Below, one piece after another: positions 1 through 9,983 of a DNA stretch of 17,439 nt. The notes below the pieces were generated by a model. That model worked only from the letters and a program-made list of their open reading frames with translations, had not been told where the DNA came from and ran no database searches. Numbering within the stretch: the stretch's first letter is position 1; each line of letters begins with the position of its first letter. The stretch spans positions 1 through 17,439 of the forward strand of contig MCFG01000663.1 of assembly GCA_002104895.1 (NCBI GenBank), written 5' to 3'. A program made the translations under genes and the position numbers. The stretch is from Anaeromyces robustus (Eukaryota > Neocallimastigomycota > Neocallimastigomycetes > Neocallimastigales > Neocallimastigaceae).

Positions 1-996
1 TAATATATAGATAATATATAGTTTTAATTTTTTTTTATAAAACTTGTTTATATATCTATTTTTTTTTATAATTTACTTATTATATTTATTTTTATTTAAT
101 TATATACATAATTTTATTATAAAGACTTTATTGTTTAATTCTAATTCTACATAAATATTTTAACTTAATTAAAAAAATTGGAAAAAAAAAAAGGATTTCT
201 TTTTTTCAAAAATAAAGTATATTATGGTTAGATAATTAAAAGATCATTATTAAATTATTAAATAGTTAATATTTTATTTTATAATATAAATATATAACCA
301 AAGAAAAATATGCAAAATTCAAAAAATCTTCAATGAAAGAAAATTATATAAATTAAACTTTTTTGAATTATTTTTTGTATTTTATTTGAAAAAAATAATT
401 ATTTTAAAACATTAAAGAATTAAAAGATTTTCTATTTTTAGTTTATCATAATAATAAAAAATATTATTTCTTTCTTTTTTTTTTTTTTTTTTTTTTATTA
501 TTATTATTATAATTATTATATTAAAAAGATTGACAAATAAAATTCATTAATTAATTTATTTTAAAAAATTTAAAAATAAATAAAATCTTTATAATAATGT
601 ATAAATTACATGAAGATAATAAAATAATTTTATATTATTATTTGCTAATTAAATTAATGCTTAAATAATGAAAAAATTTATTATATTAAATTATATATAA
701 TTAAATTATAATTAAAAAAAAAAAAAGGATAATACATTTAATTATAATTTCACTTTATAACTTTATTTCTTCATTTTACCTTTTTTTTTTTTTTTCTTTC
801 TTTTTTATATATATTTTTGAAAGTTAATAAATATTTTGATTGGTTTTAAATTAAAATTATTATGAATTTTTTGGAATAATATAATATATTTTAATTTCTT
901 TTCTTTCTTTCTTTTCTTTTTTTTGTAAAGAAAATATATTTGTTTTATTATTATTATTATTTAAGAATTTAAACTTTGAAATAATAATATTTAAAA
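1..996. other. AT-rich upstream region, no gene seen
   Basis: I see no coding frame here; all frames are broken by frequent TAA/TAG codons. It holds homopolymer T runs (about 474-496 and 781-795), pyrimidine-rich CTTT tracts (about 895-925) and a short (ATT)n run just before 961. The last hundred bases before the ATG at 997 probably contain the promoter and 5' leader of the acetyltransferase gene. T-rich or CT-rich tracts ahead of starts are common in very AT-rich fungal genomes, but I cannot single out a TATA box because TATA-like strings occur throughout. Confidence 0.6.
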
Positions 997-2997
997 ATGG
1001 ATTTTAGGAAATTAGTCCCAGAAGATCAAGCTCTTATTGATGAATATTTAAAAAATTTTAATGGATTTTCAACAGATTTTTCAGTGGCTACTATTTTATT
1101 ATTTGAAGAATTTGAAGATGTTGAAATCAGTGTAGGAGAAAAAGCGATTTTTATTAAAGGAAATTTCTCAGAAGATGAAGTTTTTTATCCTCCATTATGT
1201 AAACCTGAAGATTTTAAAGAATCTATGGAAAAAATTTTTACATATTATAAAGAAAAAGATAAACCTTATATTGTAACTGGTATTACTGATGAATATATTA
1301 ATTTATTTTTTAAACAAAATAATATAAAGGTAGATGAACATTATTATAATGACTATTCTATAATAAAAAATGATGAATTTTATGTTCTTAATGATAGAGA
1401 TTCAGCCGAATATGTTTATTTACCAAATGATTTAATAAATTTAGGAGGTAATAAATATCGTAAAATTAGAGAAAAGGTTCATGCTTTTTATAAAGAATTT
1501 CATAATCGTTATGAAATGATACCATACACTGAAAATGAAAAAGAAAATTTTTTTAATTTAATTAAAATTTGGAATGAAGAAAAAAATCATTCCTGTGTTA
1601 ATGAAATAAATTTATTAAAATTTATTTTTGAAAATAAAGAAAAATTAAATATTGAAGCTTTTTTACTTAAAATTGATAAACAAACAGCAGGTTTAACAAT
1701 CATACAAGAATTACCTAATCATGTTGGAGTAGTTATATTAGAAAAAAGTAGTTCTAAATATAGAAATGCTAATTGTATATTAAATCTTTTTGAAGCTAAT
1801 CAATTACAAAATTGTAAAGGTATTAGTCGACAAGAAGATATAGGAATAGAAGGTTTAAGACAAGCAAAATTATCCTATAAACCATTTCATATGGAGAAAA
1901 AACATGAATTAGTTCAATTTAATTCAAAAGAATTTTTTAATCTTTATCAATCCATTTTTGGTGATAGTAATGAATTAATTGATTTAATTCAAAATTCTGA
2001 AACTTATAAATTAAGATTTTCAACTTTTGTAATGAAAAATCAAAAAATTATATCAATTGGTGCTGTAAGAGAAAAAAGATTAAGAATCTTTAATGAAATA
2101 GAAGAAATTCCATTTGTTTTTGGTATTGCTACTAAACCAGAAGAAAGGAAAAAAGGTTATGCAGGAGAAGTAATAGAAAAAATTATAAATAAAGCTTATA
2201 TATTTGGTTATAATTTAGCTATGATAGCTCCACAAGAAGAACATTTAATAAAATATTATGAAAAATTTGGATTTGTTAAATTTAATTATCATAAAAAAGT
2301 ATCTATTGAGAATTTATTTAAAAAGAATTTCAATATTCAACAAGGTAGTATTAATGATTCTGAAGAAATTACTAAATTATTTAATAATTATACTAAAAAT
2401 TATAAAATTTCTCTTCATAGAGATGTATTTTTCACTACTGAAAGATTAAAAGAAGTATTTGTTGATGGTGGTAAATTATTTATACTTTCCAATAATGATA
2501 GTAATACTAATTATGGTTACATTTTATATGAAGATGGTGAAATAATAGAATATATTAATCTTTTAGAAAATGAACCTAATGAAAATATCAATATTATAAA
2601 AAATATTTTAATAAATAAAGGCTATGAATATATATTAGATTGTAAATTTATTAATACTTCAGCTACTATGGATGAATGTAATATTGAAAAAGATACTTTT
2701 TCATTATTACGTATTATTAATCCAATGGAATTTATGAAAAAATATTCAAAATATATTTATTTCGATGATGAGAATTTTAATAAAAATGTTTTGGTAAAGG
2801 ATCCAATTACTGAAGATTGTTTCTTTAACATTAAGAAAAATAATAAAGAAATAAAATTTTCAATGATACATGATAATAATGCCAGTGATATTGAAATAAG
2901 TATATCTAATTTCTTACAAATTGCTTTAAATAGATTTATGAAGAATAATGAAGAATACCCTATTAAAGATAAATTTTTCTGTTGTGAAAATTGGTAA
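997..2997 (+). CDS. DUF2156 + Eis-like GNAT acetyltransferase fusion protein
   Basis: One intronless frame of 666 codons ends in TAA. Residues 1-305 resemble the DUF2156 family, the two-lobed GNAT-like fold also found in the C-domain of lysyl-phosphatidylglycerol synthase. The family signatures are visible: LGGNKYRKIREKVHAF at 149-164 and RQEDIGIEGLRQAK at 278-291. Residues 310-430 form a GNAT domain with an acetyl-CoA loop (ERKKGYAG, 383-390, the R-x-x-G-x-G/A type) and YYEKFGF at 420-426, the usual GNAT beta5 tyrosine region. Residues 431-666 fit the second GNAT lobe and SCP2-like tail of Eis-type N-acetyltransferases. The likely role is acyl or aminoacyl transfer from acetyl-CoA or a charged donor to an amine; the substrate is unknown. 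There is no signal peptide or membrane segment, so it is probably cytosolic. DUF2156 and Eis-like proteins are typically bacterial (Firmicutes), so acquisition from bacteria is inferred. The ATG at 997 sits in an A-rich context and starts the first domain cleanly. Confidence 0.85.
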   Translation: MDFRKLVPEDQALIDEYLKNFNGFSTDFSVATILLFEEFEDVEISVGEKAIFIKGNFSEDEVFYPPLCKPEDFKESMEKIFTYYKEKDKPYIVTGITDEYINLFFKQNNIKVDEHYYNDYSIIKNDEFYVLNDRDSAEYVYLPNDLINLGGNKYRKIREKVHAFYKEFHNRYEMIPYTENEKENFFNLIKIWNEEKNHSCVNEINLLKFIFENKEKLNIEAFLLKIDKQTAGLTIIQELPNHVGVVILEKSSSKYRNANCILNLFEANQLQNCKGISRQEDIGIEGLRQAKLSYKPFHMEKKHELVQFNSKEFFNLYQSIFGDSNELIDLIQNSETYKLRFSTFVMKNQKIISIGAVREKRLRIFNEIEEIPFVFGIATKPEERKKGYAGEVIEKIINKAYIFGYNLAMIAPQEEHLIKYYEKFGFVKFNYHKKVSIENLFKKNFNIQQGSINDSEEITKLFNNYTKNYKISLHRDVFFTTERLKEVFVDGGKLFILSNNDSNTNYGYILYEDGEIIEYINLLENEPNENINIIKNILINKGYEYILDCKFINTSATMDECNIEKDTFSLLRIINPMEFMKKYSKYIYFDDENFNKNVLVKDPITEDCFFNIKKNNKEIKFSMIHDNNASDIEISISNFLQIALNRFMKNNEEYPIKDKFFCCENW

Positions 2998-3066
2998 AAA
3001 CAAAACAAAACAAAAACAAAACAAAACAAAACAAAAAAAACAAAAAAAAAAAAAAAAAAAAAAAAA
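2998..3066 (+). repeat. (CAAAA)n tract running into poly(A)
   Basis: Immediately after the TAA of the acetyltransferase gene come about seven CAAAA/CAAAAA units, then a poly(A) run of more than 20 bases. It lies where the 3' UTR should be. It could be an ordinary microsatellite, or a trace of a reverse-transcribed poly(A) tail. On the other strand it produces a spurious Phe/Cys-rich open frame. Confidence 0.8.
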
Positions 3067-4399
3067 CTTAATTATATACCCTATATAATAATTTTATTAT
3101 TATTATTTCTCATTTTATATATCTATATTTTATAAAAAAATAAGTTAAGTTATAATAATTATTTATAGAATATATTTAAAATAATTTTATATGAAAATAT
3201 TAATGTTCTAGATTATATAATATATATTGGTATTGAAAAATAATATTAAAATAGTAATTTTTATTTTAATTATACATAATACAACTTTTTTTTAAAAAAA
3301 AAATAATTTATAAAAATTTACAATCATTATTAGTATTGTTAATAAAATTTTTTTTATTATGTATACATTAATTAAAACTGTATTATTTTGATATATACTA
3401 TTGTTATATATTTATCAAATTTTAAAATGATAATATTTAGAAAAAAAAATTATTATATTTTAACTTAATAATTTTATTTAGTTTTTATTTAATATATTTA
3501 TTTTTTCTTTTTATTAATCTACAAAAGGATATAAATATAGATAATAAAAAATATTTTTATATTATATAAATGATTTTAAATATATTGTTATTAATAAAAG
3601 TTTTGAACATATATATTAAATTGAAAATCAATGAATATAAATTGAAATAATTATTTCTAATTTATTACAAAAAAGTTTTGGATAGTATTAATAATGAAAA
3701 TAAAATAAATTTATTAAAAGTTAGTGTTATTATTGTAAAAAAGAAAAAAAAAAAAAAAAAAAAAGAAAAAAAAAAGACTTATTTATATATAATTCTACTA
3801 TTTATAATTATTATTTTTATATATTATAATAAAAGAATTTGAATCAAACATATTTATATATTTTACCAATAATCTTTATATGAATCATTATATAAAAATA
3901 TATATAAATATGTAAAAATTATAAAGTTTTATGTAATATATAATATTATATATATTAAATATACTTTACAATTACTCATTAAAATTACAATGGTTAAGCA
4001 TATTACACAATAAATATTTTATACAAAATCAAAATTATAAATAATAATAATTATAATTAATATTGTACACTATAATTAAAAATAAAAAAAATATCACCAT
4101 TATTTATATATAATTAATTTTTATATATATATATATTCTATATAATTAAAATTAATATTATTTCTATATAATATAACTAATTATTTTCTTATTTTTTTAA
4201 AAAAAAAATTAAAAATGATTAATTATGGAAGATCCTAATAATAATTTTTACCCAAAAAGTCAAAAAAATGTTTTAATAAAAAAATTGTTTCAAACTTTAT
4301 TCCACCATAAAATAAAAAAAAAATAACCAAATAATAAAAAAATAAAAAACAAAAAAATTAAAAATAAATTAAATTTAAATTAAATTTTAAAAAAAATTT

Positions 4400-4440
<41 letters not shown>

Positions 4441-6290
4441 ATGTTAATTATTTAAAAAAAAAGATTCCACAACTTTATATTTTTGATAATAAAAAAAATT
4501 TTTTTTTATTTCTTTAAGTTTAATAAACCTTTATCTAATAATATTGTTATAGTCTATGTTAATTATTTATATAATATTACATATATATTTCTTATAATAT
4601 TTTATGTAATTATAAAAATTTTATTATTTGTGAAAAGATTTCTAAATAAAAAATATCATAGTTAATCTTTAAATTAAATCAATAAAGGTTTTTTTTTTTT
4701 TACATTTAAAAAGAATCTCAAAAATAAATGTAATAAAATATAATAATTAATTAAATAGATAATAAACAAAAACATAAAATGGATAATTAATAATAAATAA
4801 TTATAATAAAGATGTAAAAATGTATGATAAAAATTAACTTGTACAATAATATATAATATGTAACAATCATTAACTAAATATGGTAATAATAGTCACAAAT
4901 ATTATAATATTAATTATTGTTACAGATATGTTTATTTACTAATTATCCAATAAATATATAATAAAAAAAATATAATATATTAATATATAATATAATATAT
5001 TAATATAATAAATATAATATATTTTAATGTATTATTTTACATTATGTCATATGGATAGATAAAAAGGTAGTTTTTTAAAGGTACCTAATTTAATAGTTAA
5101 ATTAGAAGTTGTAAAAATAAAATAACTGCATAAATAAAAAAACCTTTAAATAACATCTGGATAACATTATTTATTAAATGTATGCTATTTTAAAATATAT
5201 TATTATTTTAAATCAATTATAACATATGTAATTATAAATTAAATAAGAATATAAAAATTTTAATATTATTGTATTACAATACTTAGATAAAAGTGTATAA
5301 TAAATTGAAAAGATCATCTTTTATAAATAAAACATAATATTATAATAATAATAAATTAATTGTAATAATTACCAGATTTAATTATCAATTGTTTAATTTC
5401 AATTGAATTTATTAAAACAAAATATTATTATTAAAACTATAATATAATATAATATAATATAAAACTATTTTAATTATATATTTTATATCAATTAATAATA
5501 TATAATATATTATGATATAATATTATACAATAATTATTGTTTAAATAAAATAATAAAATTGTTATATATTTTCAAAAATACGTAATTATAATTATTAATA
5601 AAAAAATAAAAATATTCTTAAATTGCAATAATAGTTTAACTGTACAACAAATATATATATATATATTATATATTTATATATAATAAAAAAACTTTAAAGA
5701 TTACTAAAATATTTATAAATAAAATAATAATAAAAATAATTATTAATTAAACAATATATTAATAAAAAGTAATAACGAATAAAATAAAAGTAATAATAAA
5801 AAATAATGGTTACAAATACTATATTAATTTTAGTTACAAATATTATATTAAATATAGTTACAGATAAATCATTTTTTTAAAAATTGATAAAAAATTTAAA
5901 TATATATTTTAATAGATTTTATATTCTTTATATTTCCATATATATTCTATTTTCTATTTTCTTTATTTATCTTGATTTTTGTTTTCTTTTTTTTTTTTTT
6001 TTAATTTATTATTATTATTTATTTATTATTATTATTGTTATTATTGTTATTATTATTATGAAATTAAAAGAACTAACTTTTTTTTTCAATATAATTACAC
6101 TATATATTATGAAATTATGAAATATGAAACAAAAAAAAATAATTATTATTATATAATATTCATTGTTAATTATAATAATAATATTAAATTAGATTTAAAC
6201 AATACTTATTTCAATATTTGATTATCGTTAAAATCATTTTAAAAAAATAATAACAATAATAAAACATATTTAAGTATATTTAAATCAAAA
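3067..6290. other. Gene-free AT-rich region
   Basis: No credible gene is seen on either strand. Short open frames (for example at 4483-4665 and 5884-6221) are made only of Ile/Phe/Tyr/Lys/Asn codons, as expected from AT-rich noise. The stretch contains long poly(A) runs (about 3750-3762 and 4409-4437), a (TAATA)n run near 5441-5463, alternating AT near 5650-5680 and a nested inverted repeat at 5074-5150. A slightly more complex patch lies at 5040-5170. Confidence 0.6.
5074..5150. repeat. Nested inverted repeats
   Basis: Outer arms TTTAAAGGT (5074-5082) and ACCTTTAAA (5142-5150) are exact 9-base complements. Inside them, CTAATTTAA (5085-5093) and TTAAATTAG (5097-5105) form a 9-bp hairpin with a 3-base loop. 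The GG/CC core in such AT-rich DNA makes chance less likely than for pure AT palindromes. It could be a small MITE remnant or a structured non-coding element; no function can be assigned. Confidence 0.45.
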
Positions 6291-6292
6291 AA

Positions 6293-6323
6293 TATAAAAG
6301 GGAGATAAAAACAAGTATAAATA
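6293..6323 (+). promoter_or_regulatory. TATA-type core promoter for the secreted protein gene
   Basis: Two canonical boxes, TATAAAAG (6293-6300) and TATAAATA (6316-6323), lie 140-175 bases upstream of the ATG at 6466. The intervening sequence is less repetitive than its surroundings. Transcription would start around 6345-6360, giving a leader of about 110 bases that ends in an A-rich start context (CATCAAAAATG). TATA strings are common here by chance; the call rests on two consensus boxes with G-bearing flanks next to a gene that looks highly expressed. Confidence 0.4.
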
Positions 6324-6465
6324 GATTCGAAATATCCTTCAAAAGTCTTTTTTTTTTTCATCAAACAAATAAAATAATAATTAGTTAATTAAAGCTAATT
6401 TATAAATAAAAAAAAATATATTTTTATTTTTTAATTTTAAATAGTAACGACAAATAACATCAAAA

Positions 6466-6924
6466 ATGCGTTTCAGTATCAAGTCTGTTATTGCTTTCTT
6501 AGCTGTTGCTACTCCATCTGCTTTAGCTTACGTTAATGGTCCATGTAATGGTATGCGTGGTGCCTGTATTGATTACAACGAATGTTACAACTATGGTGGT
6601 AATTCATATGTTGGTTACTGTCCAGGTACTGGTAACAACATTAGATGTTGTCAAGTTTACAGAACTTCCAGAGATGGTAGATCTGGTCCATGTCTTCCAA
6701 CTGAACTCTGTAGTGAAGAATCCTTACCTGGTTATTGTCCAGGTGGTAGTAATGTTCAATTATGTGTTTCAAAGAAGCCAACTGCTTGTGGTAACCTTAA
6801 TGTTGGTTTTGGTACCTGTATGAATCCAACTAGATGTCAAAGATTAGGTCGTAAATACGTTAATAACCTTTGCCCAGGTGGCCAAGACAACAAATGTTGT
6901 CTTGAAAAGACTGTTACTATTTAA
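6466..6924 (+). CDS. Small secreted cysteine-rich repeat protein
   Basis: An intronless 152-residue protein. Residues 1-21 are a clear signal peptide: basic start (MRFSIK), hydrophobic core (SVIAFLAVATP), and an ALA-Y cleavage site after residue 21. The mature part has 16 cysteines in three tandem units. Unit 1 has C27, C34, C40, C52, C61-C62. Unit 2 is shorter, with C76, C82, C91, C100. Unit 3 has C108, C118, C124, C136, C144-C145. Each unit carries a G-Y/N-x-CPG turn, and units 1 and 3 end in CC. This resembles the short Cys-rich modules that anaerobic fungi and chytrids secrete alone or attached to lysozyme or peptidoglycan-hydrolase domains; no catalytic domain is present here. Codon use is richer in GGT, GTT, TAC, AAC and TGT than in the other genes, suggesting strong expression. 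The role is unknown; an extracellular carbohydrate- or peptide-binding or defence role is only a guess. Confidence 0.85.
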   Translation: MRFSIKSVIAFLAVATPSALAYVNGPCNGMRGACIDYNECYNYGGNSYVGYCPGTGNNIRCCQVYRTSRDGRSGPCLPTELCSEESLPGYCPGGSNVQLCVSKKPTACGNLNVGFGTCMNPTRCQRLGRKYVNNLCPGGQDNKCCLEKTVTI

Positions 6925-7783
6925 ATTAATTAAATAAAAAAGGAAAAAGCAAAAATAATATAAAAAAAAATAAAAAATAAGAAAAAGTAAAAAATAAAAA
7001 AAATGATAGAAAAATATCATTTCAAATAAAAAATTAGAAAAAAAAGTAATAATTAAAAAAAGAAATATATAATAATAGAATAAATATAATAAATAATTAT
7101 ATGTAAATAATTATAAAAAATGTATTTAAATATATTTATATTTATTTATTAATATTATATATATTTTTTAAATAAAAATAAAGAAATATATAATATTAAA
7201 ATGTAATAAATAAAAAAAATAAAATATAAAAAATAAAGTAAATAAAAAATATAACAAATATATAAACTAAAAATAAAATTAAAATAAATAGATAATAAAA
7301 TATTTCTGTGTTATTATAATTATTCATTTATTTATCTACTTTTTTTCTATATATTTATTTAAACTATAAATCTTTCTTTAGATTATTATTTTCAATTATT
7401 TTTAATTAAAAATTATATATTGAATATATATTTATAATATATTCTATTAAATAATTTATTAAATTAATTATCTTTCTTGATCTTCAAAAGTTAAATTTGT
7501 GAAAGTTAAAAATAAATTTTTATCTTTTTTTTTTTTTTTTTTTAATTTAATTTATAAAAAAAAATTAAAATTTTATAATTATTAAAATTCTTTATTTTTT
7601 ATTATTTATTTTCTTTTTCATTATGAACAATTTCTAAAAAAGGTATAATTAAAAAATAATAAAAATTATAATTATTATAATTTTTATTTTTTTATTTTCT
7701 TGATTGGTTCTTTAAAAATGAATAGTTAAAAAAAAAAAAAGAAAAAGAAAAAAAAAAAATAAAATGAAAAAATTTTATTATTA
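6925..7783. other. AT-rich spacer downstream of the secreted protein gene
   Basis: No coding frame of any complexity is seen. The first 100 bases are A/AAAT-rich and probably hold the 3' UTR and polyadenylation site of the secreted protein gene. The remainder is AT-only tracts, including poly(T) near 7527-7543. Confidence 0.6.
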
Positions 7784-7953
7784 AATAAATAATAATAAAT
7801 AATAATAATAATAATAAATAAATAACAATAATAATAATAATAATAATAATAAATAATAAATAATAATAATAATAAATAATAAATAATAATAATAATAAAT
7901 AATAATAATAATAATAATAATAGTAATAATAAATAATAAATAATAATAATCAA
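7784..7953. repeat. (AAT)n / (AATAAAT)n microsatellite
   Basis: About 170 bases of nearly pure ATA/AAT triplets with interspersed AAATAAT units and a few C or G interruptions. On the minus strand it reads as an artificial Leu/Ile/Tyr-rich open frame. Confidence 0.9.
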
Positions 7954-8074
7954 TATATATAAATATATTAAATAAAAAGATGATAAAAAAAATTTTATTA
8001 TAATTAAAATATTAAGCTTAGTAATTTACTATACAATTTTAAAAATATTTGGAAAATACATACTTATTTATACT

Positions 8075-8676
8075 AATTGTGGCTTCATTATAAATAAAAA
8101 AAAGGAAAAGTATAATTTTTATTAACCTCTTCAACTATTTTCTACATATCAAACAAAACTAATAACTTAGAGTATAATTTTTTAACTTTTCATAAAAATA
8201 AAAAAAAATTATTTTCAAGTTAAAAATAAAGATACTATCAAAGACTAATATTCAATCGTCATGTATTAACTCTACATATAATTTTCTTAATCAAATCATT
8301 TTACCTCAATTATATTATTATAATTTCATATCTTAATCTTGGTATCAAATAAATGAATAATATGTTTACGTTTTGGCTATACATTTAACTCGAAAATAAC
8401 TTTTAAAATGGATAAGATTCTCTAGAGAAACCCTTATTGTCAGCAAGATGAATAATTCTCTATTAAGAAATATTATAATTTTCAGAATTTATTATATTTA
8501 TTAATTTCTTTCATTTGTATTAAATACTTTAATAGGTTATGATAGATTAGTTAGATTTTTTTAACTTATTAATACATTTATTGAAATTGGATTAAGATGA
8601 AAAAAAAAATAACTTCATATAATAAATAAAAAAAGAAAACGTATTCTATATTCGAAAAAAAGTATAATTGTGGCTT
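8075..8676. repeat. 11-bp direct repeat flanking a transposase fossil
   Basis: The sequence AATTGTGGCTT occurs exactly at 8075-8085 and again at 8666-8676, in the same orientation, on either side of the hAT-like relic. Its TGTGGC core is G-rich for this DNA, so coincidence is unlikely. A second shared string, AAAAGTATAATT, is at 8106-8117 and 8658-8669. The repeats may mark element ends or an old duplication. They are not a clean 8-bp hAT target-site duplication (nTnnnnAn), and no convincing terminal inverted repeats were found. Confidence 0.45.
8202..8600 (+). pseudogene. Decayed hAT-family transposase, C-terminal dimerisation region
   Basis: Translating the frame that includes 8340-8342 gives a protein-like pattern broken by TAA codons at 8334, 8358, 8397 and 8502. 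In order it shows NFLNQIILPQ (8280-8309), WYQINE (8340-8357), YVYVLAIHLTRK (8361-8396) and FSRETLIVSKMNNSLL (8418-8465). This matches the layout of the hAT C-terminal (dimerisation) domain: an acidic/N-L-N leader, W-W-K/Q-x-N-E, Y-P-x-L-A-x-L-A-R-K, then S-E-R-x-F-S-x-A-G-x-I-V-S-x-x-R-N-S-L. The S-E-R-x-F segment is shortened by several residues, consistent with a small deletion. The catalytic RNase H-like part and zinc finger are not visible upstream. It is a dead fossil; the call comes from motif order, not an alignment. Confidence 0.6.
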
Positions 8677-9343
8677 GATAATAATACAAAGAAAAATAAG
8701 ACAGTTTTTCATACATAATAAAAATTATTTCTTTAAATTTTATTTTATTTCCACAATAATGAGTAATATATTTTAATTAGATAATAATAATACGAAAAAT
8801 TGTAACATTTTTTCTATATTATAGAGTTCTTTAAAAATATATATTAAAAATGCATAATAAAAAATATTATTATTATTTATATTTCTTTAACTTTTATTCT
8901 ATAATAAAAAATTAGAATTAGAATAAAAAAATATATATGAATATTAATTTGTCCACTACTTTTTATTAAAAAGTATATATTAAACTTTTTTTTAAAAAAT
9001 TTTTAAAATAAAATTTTAATTATTAATTTTTTTTTAGGGTTCTTAAAATATCTAAAAAAAAAAAAAAAAAATAAATACAATTATTATTCTGATTAATTAT
9101 AAGTAAATAATTAATAAAAAAAATTAATAATATTAATTTTTTTATTATATATATTATAAATAGATATATATAATAAAAATATATGAAATAATTAATTTTA
9201 ACACTTTAATACATCTGAACAAAAAAGGTAAAAGATAAATAATATTAAGAAATTATTTTGAAAATACTTTAATAATTAAAATTTAATATTTCAAAATTAT
9301 TTTCATATATTCTAATAGATATTATATAGAATTATGTACATAT

Positions 9344-9442
9344 TTTATTTATTTATTTATTTATTATTTATTATTTATTATATATTATTTATTATTTATT
9401 ATTTATTATTTATTATTTATTATTTATTATTATTTATTAGAT
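9344..9442. repeat. (TTTA)n / (ATTTATT)n minisatellite
   Basis: The tract begins as TTTA tetramers, then becomes about ten copies of a 7-base ATTTATT unit with one TATAT interruption. It lies in non-coding DNA. Confidence 0.85.
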
Positions 9443-9947
9443 ATTTTTTATTATATATTTATAAAACATTTTAATAATTATACATATAAAAGTTTTTTTT
9501 TTTTTTTAAAATTATTAATATTAATTAAGAAAGTATACTTCCAAATATAACAAAAAAAACTTAAAGTAATAAATAATAAATACTAAAAAAATAAAAAAAA
9601 AATTATTATATTAACTATATTAAGAAGATGTAATGTGTGAAAGATACTATTCTAAGGTATTCTAATTGATAAAAGATTTTATGTATTATTAATTATTGTT
9701 ACGTTTAAGTTTAATAGTATTAAAAATTCATTTATATTATCAATTAAATGCATTTTTATTAGTATATACAAACTATAATATATTATTTATATTTTATACA
9801 TTATTCATTACTTGTTTTTTTTTTTATAAAATATTTTTTATTAAATTAGGTAAAATTAATTTTGTATTATATAATTTAAGATATAAAAAATTTGTAGAAA
9901 TCATAAATAATAATACTAATTATAAAAATATTGTTATAATTTATCTT

Positions 9948-9983
9948 ATAATACTAATAATACAAAAATATTATTAGTATTAT
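9948..9983. repeat. 15-bp perfect inverted repeat
   Basis: The left arm ATAATACTAATAATA (9948-9962) and right arm TATTATTAGTATTAT (9969-9983) are perfectly complementary, with a six-base loop. One C/G pair in each arm keeps this from being a trivial AT palindrome. It may be a remnant of a small inverted-repeat element. Confidence 0.6.

Noticed and set aside
2258-2449. Plus-strand frame inside the acetyltransferase gene
   Set aside because: Out-of-frame shadow, Leu/Ile/Lys only.
2757-3029. Minus-strand open frame rich in Phe/Cys/Leu
   Set aside because: It is antisense to the acetyltransferase C-terminus and begins in the CAAAA array; composition alone explains it.
4483-4665. 60-residue hydrophobic frame
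   Set aside because: Only AT-rich codons, no family pattern, and no leader or conserved motif.
5884-6221. Two overlapping Tyr/Phe/Ile-rich frames just upstream of the secreted protein promoter
   Set aside because: They read through T and TTA runs; simple-sequence artefacts.
6536-6823. Val-rich frame overlapping the secreted protein gene
   Set aside because: Plus-two shadow of the Cys-rich gene, made by GGT/TGT codons read out of frame.
7726-7953. Minus-strand Leu/Ile/Tyr repeat frame
   Set aside because: Translation of an (AAT)n microsatellite.
8075-8676. Reading the 11-bp repeat as a genuine hAT target-site duplication
   Set aside because: hAT duplications are 8 bp of the form nTnnnnAn, which this does not fit, and no matching terminal inverted repeats lie inside it.
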